From assembly GCA_963773765.1 (NCBI GenBank), contig CAVZCC010000003.1:248001-312000 (forward strand): a stretch of 64,000 bases of DNA, written 5' to 3'. A model generated the notes under the pieces. That model ran no database searches. It was not told the DNA's origin and saw only the letters and a program-made list of their open reading frames with translations. Shown here in pieces: positions 53,375-62,011 of this stretch. The stretch is from CAVZCC01 sp963773765 (GTDB lineage: Bacteria; Actinomycetota; Acidimicrobiia; Acidimicrobiales; Microtrichaceae). The stretch's first letter is position 1, and each line of letters begins with the position of its first letter. The position numbers and the translations under genes are program-made.

Positions 53375-54043
53375 TCAGGGGTTCGGCTCGGTGAAGTGCT
53401 CCATCAGCGCCACGAGGCAGAACGGGTACAGGCCCCAGGGCTCGCCGTCGCGCATGACCTCCGCCTCCACCAGGTCCGGGGAGGTGCGGTACCGAAGGAT
53501 CATCCCGTAGAAGAGCGAGGTGGTCACCGTGATCAGGTGGTCGATGGTGAAGGGCGCCTTCAGGCGGCGGCCCGCCCCCTCCAGGTAGCTCTCGTAGAAC
53601 GGGACGAAGGAGGCCGCCCCGTGCGACAGCAGCCGCTTCACCTCCGGGTCGTCCGCGTAGTTGTAGAAGCTGAACCGGGCCACCATCTTGGGGTCGTCCT
53701 TCAGCCGGTCGAAGGCGAACTGCGACAGGCGGCGCACGATCGACGCGATCGGCTCACCGGGCTGGATCTGCGCCAGGACCTCCTGGGTGTCGCGGATGCC
53801 GGCCTGCTCCTCCAGCTCCAGGAGGTGGGCGAGCAGGTCCCGCCGGTACTCCTCCTGCGATTCCCAGATGTGGTACAGCGCACCCTTGGTGACCCCGGCC
53901 CGGACCGCCACATCGGCCACCTTCACGTTGGCCAGCGCGTCCAGGGGCAGCTGCGGCGCCTGGCGGGGATCGAACTCGGCCACGATGTCAGCGCCGATGC
54001 GCAGGTAGTCCTGCCGGCGGTCCTCTGCGGTGGGGCGGGCCAT
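53375..54043 (-). CDS. TetR/AcrR family regulator
   Basis: A 222-aa TetR. The helix-turn-helix is near residues 35-65 (VKVADVAVRAGVTKGALYHIWESQEEYRRDLLAHLLE), preceded by a basic RRQDYLRIGADIVAEFDP. The C-terminal ligand domain has SQFAFDRLKDDPKMVARFSFYNYAD. Its ATG shares one base with the stop of the upstream TetR gene, so the two are translationally coupled. Ligand unknown; it may control the mutAB or meaB units on either side. Confidence 0.87.
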   Translation of the reverse strand: MARPTAEDRRQDYLRIGADIVAEFDPRQAPQLPLDALANVKVADVAVRAGVTKGALYHIWESQEEYRRDLLAHLLELEEQAGIRDTQEVLAQIQPGEPIASIVRRLSQFAFDRLKDDPKMVARFSFYNYADDPEVKRLLSHGAASFVPFYESYLEGAGRRLKAPFTIDHLITVTTSLFYGMILRYRTSPDLVEAEVMRDGEPWGLYPFCLVALMEHFTEPNP

Positions 54044-54789
54044 CAGCCGGCCCTCGTCCCGGTGGGACCCTCGGGGCCGTTCGAGCTGCCCGCGTCCGCG
54101 GGGACCTCGGTGAACGCATCGAGCAGCGCCTCGGTGGCGACCCCGAACAGGGTCAGCCGCCGGCCGTCGATCTCCAGTTCCGGAGTCCGGCCGGGGTCGA
54201 TGCGGTGCTCCAGGCACAGCCCCTGCATCAGGGCGGAGACGGCCACCGCGAAGTCACCCATGTTCATGCCGGGCCGGACCCGGCGGCCCATCCGGTCCAC
54301 CGTCGCCTGGCCCATCACCATGAACTTGTCCAGGGCCTGGCGGAACTCCTGGTCGAGCTCCTCCCGGAAGTCGTCACCGAGCAGGTAGGCGAAGATGCTG
54401 ATGCGGGTGAAGAAGGTGGGGTCGTCCTTGAAGCGGTCGAACAGGAAGTTGGCCCACTCGCCCATGGTGGGGTCGGCGTCGTGGAGCTCGTTCAGGTGCG
54501 ACGTCAGCTCCGGCACGTTGCTGGACCCGGTCAGCCGGTCCTCCTGCAGCAGGAACTCGAGCAGGTCGTGCCAGTACGCCTCCTGGGAGTCCCACAGGTG
54601 GTACAGCGCCCCCTTGGTGACGCCGGCCCGCTCCGCCACCTCGGCGATGCGGACGTGGGCCAGGGCCAGGCCGGGATCGGGCGTGGCCGAGGCGCCGCCC
54701 TCCGCCACCAGCTCGGCGCCGATGTCCAGGTAGTCCAGACGGCGCTCCGCCTTGGTCCGCCGCGTCACGGCCGGGTCCTCGTTGCCCAC
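54043..54789 (-). CDS. TetR/AcrR family regulator, tandem paralogue
   Basis: A 248-aa TetR. HTH near residues 48-75 (IAEVAERAGVTKGALYHLWDSQEAYWHDLLEFLLQE) is closely similar to the neighbouring TetR. Ligand domain includes ANFLFDRFKDDPTFFTRISIFAYLLGDDFREELDQEFRQAL. Divergent from meaB, with about 108 bp between starts, where operators for both would be expected. The tandem pair could act as a heterodimer. Confidence 0.87.
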   Translation of the reverse strand: MGNEDPAVTRRTKAERRLDYLDIGAELVAEGGASATPDPGLALAHVRIAEVAERAGVTKGALYHLWDSQEAYWHDLLEFLLQEDRLTGSSNVPELTSHLNELHDADPTMGEWANFLFDRFKDDPTFFTRISIFAYLLGDDFREELDQEFRQALDKFMVMGQATVDRMGRRVRPGMNMGDFAVAVSALMQGLCLEHRIDPGRTPELEIDGRRLTLFGVATEALLDAFTEVPADAGSSNGPEGPTGTRAG

Positions 54790-54897
54790 TCACGATCCAC
54801 AACCAACTCCTGGTCGTCGACGGGGCTCTCCCGGACCCCGTGCGAACACAATAGGTGACCTCCGTGGGGTCCAACGCGTGCCGCTAGGGTTCCGCCG

Positions 54898-55893
54898 ATG
54901 GCCACGCCGCTCTCCGTCGCCGAGCACGTGGACGGCGTGCTGGCGGGGGACCGCACCGTGCTGGCCCGCACGATCACGCTGCTGGAGAGCCGGAACCTGG
55001 CACACCGCCGCGTGGCCCAGGACGTGCTCCAGGCCCTCCTGCCCCACAGCGGCGGCGCCCACCGCGTCGGCGTCACCGGGGTGCCGGGCGTGGGCAAGAG
55101 CACGTTCATCGACCAGCTGGGCGTGAACCTCACCGCGGCGGGACGGCAGGTGGCGGTGCTGGCGGTGGATCCGACCAGCTCCCGTTCCGGAGGATCCATC
55201 CTGGGCGACAAGACCCGGATGGAGCGCCTGTCGGTGGATCCCGCGGCCTTCATCCGTCCGTCGCCGGCGGGGGAGACCCTGGGCGGGGTGACGCGGGCCA
55301 CGCGGGAGACCGTCCTGGTCTGCGAGGCCGCCGGGTTCGACGTGGTGCTGGTGGAGACCGTGGGGGTGGGCCAGTCGGAGACCGTCGTGGCCGACATGGT
55401 CGACTTCTTCCTGGTCCTCATGTTGTCCGGGGCGGGTGACGACCTGCAGGGGATCAAGAAGGGCGTGCTGGAGCTGGCGGACATGGTGGCGGTCAACAAG
55501 GCCGACGGTGACAACGTCACCCGGGCCGAACTGGCGGCCTCGGAGTACCGGTCCGCGCTGCACCTCATGTCGCCCGCCTCCCCCACGTGGACCCCGCCGG
55601 TGGTGACCTGCTCGGCGCTCACCGACGTCGGGCTCGACACGCTGTGGCACCAGGTGGAGCTCCACCGGGAGAAGATGTCGGCCTCGGGTGAGCTGCAGGC
55701 CCGTCGCCGCCAGCAGCAGGTGCGCTGGATGTGGTCGATGCTCGACGAGCGCCTCCGGGACGACCTGCGCTCGCAGGCCGGCGTGACCGACCGCCTGGTG
55801 GAGCTGACCGAGCAGGTCCAGGACGGACGGCTGACCGCCACCGTCGCGGTGGACCAGGTCTGGGACCTGTACCTGTCGCTGCGCACCACCTGA
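54898..55893 (+). CDS. meaB: Methylmalonyl-CoA mutase-associated GTPase MeaB
   Basis: A 331-aa G3E-family P-loop GTPase that protects and reloads methylmalonyl-CoA mutase with adenosylcobalamin. Walker A GVPGVGKST is at residues 61-69, followed by FIDQLG. The switch region has AVDPTSSRSGGSILGDKTRM. The later ETVGVGQSE and NKADG motifs are typical of the ArgK/MeaB family. It lies 1.6 kb from mutB, with the TetR pair between. Confidence 0.94.
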   Translation: MATPLSVAEHVDGVLAGDRTVLARTITLLESRNLAHRRVAQDVLQALLPHSGGAHRVGVTGVPGVGKSTFIDQLGVNLTAAGRQVAVLAVDPTSSRSGGSILGDKTRMERLSVDPAAFIRPSPAGETLGGVTRATRETVLVCEAAGFDVVLVETVGVGQSETVVADMVDFFLVLMLSGAGDDLQGIKKGVLELADMVAVNKADGDNVTRAELAASEYRSALHLMSPASPTWTPPVVTCSALTDVGLDTLWHQVELHREKMSASGELQARRRQQQVRWMWSMLDERLRDDLRSQAGVTDRLVELTEQVQDGRLTATVAVDQVWDLYLSLRTT

Positions 55894-55957
55894 GCGGCGG
55901 CCCGGGAACCCACCCGGCACGGGAAATGGCCCCGTCGGACTTGTCCCCGGGGACCGG

Positions 55958-56710
55958 ATGCGGTTCCCTGAGCTGGTGGCGATTCGGCGGCTGGGGGCCG
56001 GCGTGGTGGCCGCCTGTCTGGTCGTCGTCGCGGCGTCGATCGGGGTGGCCCGGTGGTTGGTGGACGCGCGCGTCCCCGATTCGTTCCCCGTGGCGTCGGT
56101 CGAGGGCGCCCAACTGGAGCGCCGACCCACACTGGACCCGGGCCTGGCGGCCAGCGTGCAGGAGTCCGTGGTCCGGGTCGAGGCGACCGGGTGCGGCGAG
56201 CGGCGCCAGGGCAGCGCCACGCTCGTGGAAGCGTCGGGCCGCCTCCGCGCCGTGACCAACCAGCACGTGGTGGCGGGGGCCCGGGTGGCCTCGTTCCTGG
56301 ACCCGGGAGGGACCGAGCACTCCGTGGACGTCCGCAGCCGGGTCCTGGAGCGTGACGCGGCCCGGCTGGACGCAGCGGAGCTGTCCGATGCCGGGGTGCC
56401 GGCACTGCCGGTGGGCCCCCAGCCCGTCGTGGGCAGCGGCGTGGTGGTGGCCGGGTACCCGGGCGGGCAGTTCCGGGCGGAGGCGGGGCGGGTGGTGGCG
56501 GTGGACCGTCGTCACGGCTACGGCGGCACCGTCGACATGCTGATCGTGGACGTGGAGGCCATCCCCGGCATCTCCGGTGGTGTGGTGGTGGACGGCGAGG
56601 GCCGTGCCGTCGCGCTGGTGGCGGCCCGTGACCCCGCCACCGGCCACACGGTGGCGTATCCGATCGACCAGGTGCTGGGCGCCACCGGCCCCGGCGCCCC
56701 CGGCTGCTGA
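55958..56710 (+). CDS. Membrane-anchored trypsin-like serine protease
   Basis: A 250-aa protein. N-terminal helix (GAGVVAACLVVVAASIGVARWLV), then a trypsin-like fold: catalytic His in TNQHVVAG (about residue 94), candidate Asp in ARLDAAEL, and Ser in PGISGGVVVDGEG (about residue 206). The usual GNSGGP is altered to GISGGV; the active Ser and GG are kept. No PDZ domain. Likely processes envelope proteins; target unknown. Preceding spacing to meaB is 64 bp. Confidence 0.82.
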   Translation: MRFPELVAIRRLGAGVVAACLVVVAASIGVARWLVDARVPDSFPVASVEGAQLERRPTLDPGLAASVQESVVRVEATGCGERRQGSATLVEASGRLRAVTNQHVVAGARVASFLDPGGTEHSVDVRSRVLERDAARLDAAELSDAGVPALPVGPQPVVGSGVVVAGYPGGQFRAEAGRVVAVDRRHGYGGTVDMLIVDVEAIPGISGGVVVDGEGRAVALVAARDPATGHTVAYPIDQVLGATGPGAPGC

Positions 56711-56737
56711 CCCCGGGGCGACCGCTCGCGACGGTGC

Positions 56738-56905
56738 GTGCCAGCGCCCGCGCCCATCGTGCTCGCGGTGCTGCAACTGGTCGCGGTCGGGGTCCTCGCC
56801 GGTACCCGGGCCGGCAGCTCACGGTTCGGCGCCCTCGCCTATTCGGCCGCGGCCACCGTGATCGGCCTGTCCATCGTGGCGATGGAGCTGGTCATCCACC
56901 ACTGA
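56738..56905 (+). CDS. Small two-helix membrane protein (55 aa)
   Basis: A GTG at 56738 starts VPAPAPIVLAVLQLVAVGVL, a hydrophobic helix, then a short polar turn (TRAGSSRFG) and a second helix (LAYSAAATVIGLSIVAMELV). It lies 27 bp after the protease and converges on the next small gene. No Shine-Dalgarno seen; a frame shadow cannot be ruled out. Confidence 0.4.
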   Translation: MPAPAPIVLAVLQLVAVGVLAGTRAGSSRFGALAYSAAATVIGLSIVAMELVIHH

Positions 56906-56925
56906 GCCCCCGCCGGGCCCGGTGG

Positions 56926-57090
56926 TCAGATGTCCTCGTCGCCGAACTCGATGCGGCGGAACTCCTCGTCGGTGAGGCGGTCCTCCGGGGCCTCGGTCGC
57001 CTCGTCGGCGTGGCGGCGGCCCTGGATGGTCAGGAAGGCGACGACCACCAGCACGGCGGCGATGAAGAAGAGGATCAGTCCCTGGAACAT
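56926..57090 (-). CDS. Small single-pass membrane protein (54 aa)
   Basis: An ATG at 57090 begins MFQGLILFFIAAVLVVVAFL, a clean transmembrane helix, followed by a basic-acidic tail (QGRRHADEATEAPEDRLTDE) ending FGDEDI. It is the last gene of a minus-strand unit after the ferric-reductase-like gene, 41 bp away, so it may be an accessory subunit. Family unknown. Confidence 0.6.
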   Translation of the reverse strand: MFQGLILFFIAAVLVVVAFLTIQGRRHADEATEAPEDRLTDEEFRRIEFGDEDI

Positions 57091-57131
57091 CGCCCCATCG
57101 GATCACAGCCGGGCACCGGCTGCAGGGAGGG

Positions 57132-57698
57132 TCAGCCCGCCAGCACGCGGTGGCGGCGCCGGGCCAGGCGGGCCCGGGCCCCGGGAGCCACCGACTGGCC
57201 GATGCGCAGCAGCAGCAGGGCCAGCACCGACGCCACGACCAGGAGCACCGTGCCGGCCACGGCCGGCACCCCCAGGTCGGTTCCGGCGGTGACGGCGTGC
57301 ATGGTGGCTGCCCAGAACCCCACGAAGGCGGACAGGTGCACCGTCCGCCACGCCCGCGTGGGGAGGTGGCGACGGAACAGGGACGTGAGCTCGACCGCCG
57401 CGAACAGGTAGAGGGCGCCGACTCCCCAGGCCACCGCACCGGGCCGCCATGACGAGGCGAAGGGCACCGCCACGTCGGACAGGCCGAAGTCGAGGTAGGA
57501 GTCGGCCACCAGGCTGGCCAGGTGGAGCGCGATGGCCACCACCGTCAGGCCGCCGAGCCACGCGTGCAGGTCGCGGGCCCGGCGCACGGGCACCAGCCCG
57601 GTGGACATGCCGAGGCCGGCCAGGACGCTGCCCGCGCCGAAGGCCCAGGCGGCCAGGCCGCTGACCCGGATGACGTACCACCACACCTCGGTGCTCAT
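57132..57698 (-). CDS. Ferric-reductase-like transmembrane protein, second paralogue
   Basis: A 188-aa protein with about five or six helices and paired His on neighbouring helices (HAWLGGLTVVAIALH and HLSAFVGFWAATMH), as in the diheme ferric-reductase-like family. Shares LVADSY and HAVTAGTD with the 48493-49077 product. Its gene follows a Ser/Thr-rich flavin-motif protein (57714-58091) by 15 bp. No ApbE is adjacent here, but one exists 10 kb away. Confidence 0.82.
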   Translation of the reverse strand: MSTEVWWYVIRVSGLAAWAFGAGSVLAGLGMSTGLVPVRRARDLHAWLGGLTVVAIALHLASLVADSYLDFGLSDVAVPFASSWRPGAVAWGVGALYLFAAVELTSLFRRHLPTRAWRTVHLSAFVGFWAATMHAVTAGTDLGVPAVAGTVLLVVASVLALLLLRIGQSVAPGARARLARRRHRVLAG

Positions 57699-57713
57699 CG
57701 TCGCTCCTCCTGC

Positions 57714-58091
57714 TCAGCTGGCCGACGACGTGGTGTTGCCGGTCGAGCTGCTCGACGAGCCGGCGGTGGCGCCGTCGGTGCTCCAGGTCGCACCGGAGGT
57801 GTCCACGGTCGTGGTGGTCGTCGACGACGTGGTCGAGCTCCCCGGGACGGTCGTGGCGGCGGGTGAGGTCACGTTCGTGACCGTGGCGTCGCCGGAGCCG
57901 TCGGTGGTCGCGGTGGAGCGGACCTCCTGGACGACCAGGGCTGCGGTCCCGGCCCCGGCGAAGCAGGCGACGGCGGCGGTGGCGGCGGCCGCGGTCCTGC
58001 GGGCCCGGCTCACGGGCCGTTGGTGGCTCCCGGCCCCGGAGCGCTCGCGGGCGGCGGAGCGGGTCCGGGTGACGGGGGGCGTGTCATCCAT
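57714..58091 (-). CDS. Ser/Thr-rich single-pass protein with an ApbE-type flavinylation motif
   Basis: A 125-aa protein. Basic cytoplasmic N-terminus (RARRT), one transmembrane helix (about 35-55), then a Ser/Thr-rich extracytoplasmic tail. Residues 97-104 read D-T-S-G-A-T-W-S, matching the ApbE acceptor motif [ST]GA[ST]x[ST] with T102 as candidate FMN-linked Thr. No FMN-binding domain is present around it. SD GAGGAGGT precedes the start. Cotranscribed with the ferric-reductase-like protein. Function inferred, not demonstrated. Confidence 0.65.
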   Translation of the reverse strand: MDDTPPVTRTRSAARERSGAGSHQRPVSRARRTAAAATAAVACFAGAGTAALVVQEVRSTATTDGSGDATVTNVTSPAATTVPGSSTTSSTTTTTVDTSGATWSTDGATAGSSSSSTGNTTSSAS

Positions 58092-58226
58092 CGGGGACCT
58101 CCTCGATCCGACGGACCGGCGCGGTGCTGATCCGATGGCTCCAGCATCGGGGACGCATCCCAGAGGCCCGCGAGAGGGAGTTGAGAGTCAGGCAAGAACC
58201 CGTCGGGGACGGTGACCGGACTCGTG

Positions 58227-59924
58227 TCAGTCGGTGCCGCGCAGCAGGCGACCGGCGAGCGCGCCGGTGTGCTCGCCCGCCTCCATGAAGGGCACGCCGT
58301 TGATGATCGTGTGGTCGATCCCGTCGGCCCGCTGGATGAACCGGGGCACGCCGCCGGGGAAGTCGTGGACGATCTCCGGGACCGGCAGCGAGAGGCCTTC
58401 CAGGTCGATCACGTTCAGGTCCGCATGGGCGCCCTCACGGACCACGCCCCGGTCCCGGTAGCCCACGAAGTCGGCGGTGTCGGAGGTGAGGCGACGGACG
58501 CCCTCCTCCAGGCTGAGCACCTGGCGGTCCCGCACCCAGTGGGCCAGGAGGTAGGTGGGCTGGCTGGCGTCCATGATCTGGGTGGCGTGGGCGCCGGCGT
58601 CGGCCAGGCCCATGATGGTGACCGGTGACGTGACCAGTTCCTCGATCGCAGCCTCGTCCTGGTTCATGACCGGCCAGTTGACCAACGACCGGCCGTCGGA
58701 GGCGTCGAGGCCGTCGATGTAGGCCTCGATCGGGCTGGTCCCGGCCCGGCGGGCGACGGCGGCCAGCGAGTCCGACTCGTCGTAGTCGTAGCGGGCCGGT
58801 TCGTCGGCGGGCATGGGGAACATCCGGGTGAAGGGCTCCTCCGGCTTGTCGGCGCCCTCCTCCACCAGGCGTCGGCGCACCTCGGGGTCGCGGAGGGCGG
58901 CGAGCTTGTCCGCCAGGGGGGCGGACCGGTACGGCTGGAACGACGGCAGGTCGTCCAGCAGCGAGTTGGCGTCCAGGCTGAACAGGACGCCGACGCTGCG
59001 CGGCGTGATCTGGGGACGGAGCCTGGCCCCGGTCCGGTTGGCCTCCTCCGCCAGCTCCAGCACCCGGCGGTAGTGCTCTCCCAGGGAGCTGATCTGCTGC
59101 AGGTTGAAGCTGAACGGCCGTCCCAGCACCCGGGAGATCTCCGCCATCCAGGCCAGCTCCTCGTCGACCCGGTCGCCGGGCTGGTTCTCCAGGTTGTAGC
59201 GGGGGGCGCTCTCCAGCACGCCCCGGCCCAGGCGGGCCAGGGGCTCGGCCACGGCGAAGAACTCCTCGGGCCTGCTCCAGGTGCCCGGCACGTTGCGCCC
59301 GTCGGGGACCCGGTGGAAGAGGCTGCGGGAGATGGAGTAGCCGAGCGCACCGGCCTCCATCGACTGCTCCACCAGTGCTGCCATCTCGCCCAGCTGCTCC
59401 GGGGTGGCGACGAAGTCCGGTTCGCACGCGGCGTCGCCGGCGACGTAGAGCCGGAGCGCGACGTCGCCCACGTAGCCCCCGGCGTTCAGCCCCCGCGGCA
59501 TCCGGTCGAGTGCGTCCAGGTAGCCGCCGTAGTCCTCCCAGTCCCAGGGGAGTCCCTCCAGGATGCAGGAGGCCGGGATGTCCTCCACCGACTCCATGGC
59601 GGTGGCCAGCACCTCGGCCTGTCCGGGCCGCACGGGTGCGAACGTCATGCCGCAGTTGCCCATCACCACCGAAGTGACCCCGTGCCAGCAGGAGGAGGAC
59701 ATGATCGGGTCCCATCCGACCTGGGCGTCGAGGTGGGAGTGCAGGTCCACGAACCCGGGGGTGACGATGCGCCCGTCGGCGTCGATCACCCGGCCGGCGC
59801 CACCGGCGTCGACGGAGCCGACCGCGGTGATCCGGTCGCCGTCGACGCCCACGTCGGCCCGGCGGGCCGGTGCCCCCGTGCCGTCCACGACGGTGCCCCC
59901 CGTGATGACCAGATCGTGCGCCAT
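58227..59924 (-). CDS. N-acyl-D-amino-acid deacylase-like amidohydrolase, paralogue
   Basis: A 565-aa enzyme. N-terminal DLVITGGTVVDGTGAPARRADVGV, TPGFVDLHSHLDAQVGWDP (HxH), CWHGVTSVVMGNCGMTFAPV, and the C-terminal LADAGAHATQIMDASQPTYLLAHWV. It shares the same architecture as 42015-43724 but differs in detail (LADAG in place of GDGGA). Substrate unknown. ATG 59924 with a GGGGGAC upstream region. Confidence 0.86.
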   Translation of the reverse strand: MAHDLVITGGTVVDGTGAPARRADVGVDGDRITAVGSVDAGGAGRVIDADGRIVTPGFVDLHSHLDAQVGWDPIMSSSCWHGVTSVVMGNCGMTFAPVRPGQAEVLATAMESVEDIPASCILEGLPWDWEDYGGYLDALDRMPRGLNAGGYVGDVALRLYVAGDAACEPDFVATPEQLGEMAALVEQSMEAGALGYSISRSLFHRVPDGRNVPGTWSRPEEFFAVAEPLARLGRGVLESAPRYNLENQPGDRVDEELAWMAEISRVLGRPFSFNLQQISSLGEHYRRVLELAEEANRTGARLRPQITPRSVGVLFSLDANSLLDDLPSFQPYRSAPLADKLAALRDPEVRRRLVEEGADKPEEPFTRMFPMPADEPARYDYDESDSLAAVARRAGTSPIEAYIDGLDASDGRSLVNWPVMNQDEAAIEELVTSPVTIMGLADAGAHATQIMDASQPTYLLAHWVRDRQVLSLEEGVRRLTSDTADFVGYRDRGVVREGAHADLNVIDLEGLSLPVPEIVHDFPGGVPRFIQRADGIDHTIINGVPFMEAGEHTGALAGRLLRGTD

Positions 59925-60098
59925 GGCGTCCCCCGATGCTCGTGCGTGGACGAAGTATGTCGCGACGGGCGATCCGGCGGGCCCGAACCCACCGGACGTG
60001 GGGGCCGGCCGACGGCCCGACCGGCCCTGGCCGGTCCGGTGCTCAACCGGCGGGGCAGGGGATCCGATAGGAGGTGCAGAGGAGAAGGGAGGGCCGGC

Positions 60099-60536
60099 GT
60101 GGCCGACCCGGACACGGTTCCGCGGACCGGAGCGACCAACGGCTCCCGGCAACGACGTCCGCCTTGGCGCGCACTGGCCATCGGCCTCGTGGTCGTCGCT
60201 CTCGCTGCTGCAGCAGCGGGGGTCCTCCGGGGTCGCCTCGGCACCCCTGGCGCAGAGGTCCTGACCCAGCGCTCCGACCCCCAGGGGGCGCTGGACTGCC
60301 GAGCCCACCCGGTGCTGCGACGTGCTGGGCCCGACACCCTCGTCACCCTGTCGGTGCCGGTCGACGAGGGTGGGGAGCTGGCGGTGCGACACGTCGACCG
60401 TGCGGGTTCCGCCGCGTCGCTGACGTTCGGCTGGGCCGGCGGCGATGCGTTCCACACCCTGGTGGCGGAGTGCTACCGGGTGACGGTGCGCGTCGACGGC
60501 CGTGTCACCTCTGCTCGAGGCTCGTTCGAACGCTGA
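60099..60536 (+). CDS. Membrane-anchored hypothetical protein
   Basis: A 145-aa protein from GTG 60099, preceded by a purine-rich AGGGAGGG. Basic N-terminus (GSRQRRPPWRA), one helix (LAIGLVVVALAAAAAGVL) and an extracytoplasmic beta-rich domain with two Cys (DCRAHP and ECYRVTV) that could form a disulfide, ending SARGSFER. No family recognised. The upstream 60040-60071 region has a weak sigma-28-like match that I do not claim. Confidence 0.6.
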   Translation: MADPDTVPRTGATNGSRQRRPPWRALAIGLVVVALAAAAAGVLRGRLGTPGAEVLTQRSDPQGALDCRAHPVLRRAGPDTLVTLSVPVDEGGELAVRHVDRAGSAASLTFGWAGGDAFHTLVAECYRVTVRVDGRVTSARGSFER

Positions 60537-60684
60537 GCCGGTCGCACGGCGGCGACCACCCGTTGCCCCTTGTCCGGCGGTCCGGTGGGTTGTCCGAGAA
60601 CGAACTGCCCTGGGACGTTGATCGAGGCGATCCCTCGAGCCCACACGGGACCACCGACCCACCGGTACCCCGAAAACCAGGAAA

Positions 60685-60705
60685 CCCGGACCCTGAGGGT
60701 CCGGG
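60685..60705 (-). terminator. Terminator hairpin after tRNA-Leu
   Basis: CCCGGACCC and GGGTCCGGG, a perfect 9-bp stem with a 3-nt loop, followed on the minus strand by TTTCCTGGTTTTCG. It lies 30 nt after the tRNA 3' end. The interval 60537-60684 shows nothing else. Confidence 0.6.
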
Positions 60706-60735
60706 CGTCGAGGAGGTCCCGTGACATCACGATCG

Positions 60736-60819
<84 letters not shown>

Positions 60820-60897
60820 GAGTGGAGGACGCATCGTAGCGCGACCCCTGCCGGAGACCCCAAGGCGAATGGCCGGGGACCGGTCGGCGCCGTCGGG

Positions 60898-61203
60898 TCA
60901 GGACCCGACGGCGGTGACCACGGTGTAGGACTCGACCGCCGGGGCCGGGGCGTCCGGGTCACCACCGCGGCCGCCGTGGGCGGCCCGGAAGGCGTCGGAG
61001 GTGCGCCAGGCGGTGAAGTCGTCCTCGGTCTCGAACTCCATCGTGGCCAGGTAGGGGTCACCGTCCCGGTTGGGGCGCAGCAGGGTGGATCGGACCAGGC
61101 CGGCCACGTCGCCCAGTGTGGCCTCCATGTTGGAGCTGAAGTGCTGTTCGAACATCGGCGCCCGCTCGGCCTCGACCTGGATCCGGTTCATCACGACGTA
61201 CAT
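60898..61203 (-). CDS. Antibiotic biosynthesis monooxygenase (ABM) domain protein
   Basis: A 101-aa dimeric alpha-beta barrel protein: VVMNRIQVEAERAPMFEQHFSS, GLVRSTLLRPNRDGDPYLATMEFETEDDFTAWRTSDAFRAAHGG. The pattern is close to IsdG/HmoB-type heme-degrading monooxygenases, in which the Asn of MNRI and a Trp (AWRTS) are key, though quinone-type ABMs are possible. GAAGGACACC precedes the ATG. Confidence 0.84.
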   Translation of the reverse strand: MYVVMNRIQVEAERAPMFEQHFSSNMEATLGDVAGLVRSTLLRPNRDGDPYLATMEFETEDDFTAWRTSDAFRAAHGGRGGDPDAPAPAVESYTVVTAVGS

Positions 61204-61343
61204 CTGGTGTCCTTCTGTGCGGTCCGCCGACCGGGAGGTCCGTCATCGGGGAGGGTTGCCACACCCCGGAGGGTAGCGACCGTCGCGCACCGAGGCCGGG
61301 CGCCGTCCGGGCCACCGGCCCGCTCATCGCTATCGTGGTGCCG

Positions 61344-62003
61344 ATGGGAACCCAGGGCTTCGAGGGCCGCCTCGAGCGCATGGTCGAAGGCACGTTCAGT
61401 CGCCTGTTCCGATCCTCGGTCAAGCCGGTCGAGTTCGGCCGCAAGCTGCAGCGCGAGATGGACGCCAACCGGACCGTGGGCGTCAACGGCCGCACGATCG
61501 TCCCCAACTGGTTCCGGTTCGGCATCTCGAGCGAGGACCACGAGCAGCTGGCCGACTTCCTGGGGACCCTGCGCCGGGAGCTGGCCGATGCGGCACGGGA
61601 GCACGCCCGGGACGAGCGCTACTCCTTCATCGGCCCGGTGGAGATCCTCATCGAGGCGGACCCGGCGGTCCGCACCGGCGTGCTGACCGTGGAGGCCCGC
61701 CTGGTGGAGGGAGAGGGCGGCATGCCGCCCGGCTCGCTCCTGCTGCCCACGGGCGACCGGGTCCCGCTGGGCGAGTACATCGTGTCCGTCGGCCGTCAGC
61801 ACGACTGCACGATCGTCCTGGCCGACCCCAACGTGAGCCGTCACCACGCCGAGGTGCGCCCGTCCGGCGACGGGTTCCTGGTGGTGGACCTGGGTTCCAC
61901 CAACGGCACCAAGGTGAACGGGGCGCGTGTGGCGGAACACCACCTGCACGACGGCGACGAGGTGCGGTTCGGCAACACCGTCGTGCACTTCGAGGCGTCG
62001 TAG
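61344..62003 (+). CDS. fhaA: FhaA-like FHA-domain protein (DUF3662 + FHA)
   Basis: A 219-aa protein. The DUF3662 domain (about residues 1-120) begins GFEGRLERMVEGTFSRLFRS and holds VEFGRKLQREMDANRTVGVNGR. The FHA domain (about 140-219) has GEYIVSVGRQHDCTIVLADP, NVSRHHAEV and STNGTKVNG, the phospho-Thr-binding loop. In mycobacteria FhaA binds phosphorylated MviN and regulates peptidoglycan synthesis. It is first in the fhaA-fhaB-pstP-rodA operon. GTG 61335 is a possible earlier start. Confidence 0.93.
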   Translation: MGTQGFEGRLERMVEGTFSRLFRSSVKPVEFGRKLQREMDANRTVGVNGRTIVPNWFRFGISSEDHEQLADFLGTLRRELADAAREHARDERYSFIGPVEILIEADPAVRTGVLTVEARLVEGEGGMPPGSLLLPTGDRVPLGEYIVSVGRQHDCTIVLADPNVSRHHAEVRPSGDGFLVVDLGSTNGTKVNGARVAEHHLHDGDEVRFGNTVVHFEAS

Positions 62004-62011
62004 GCCGCGCC

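Noticed and set aside
60040..60071. Sigma-28-like match TCAA-N16-TCCGATAG before the 60099 gene
   Set aside because: Spacing and -10 deviate from the two better sites; too weak to claim alone.
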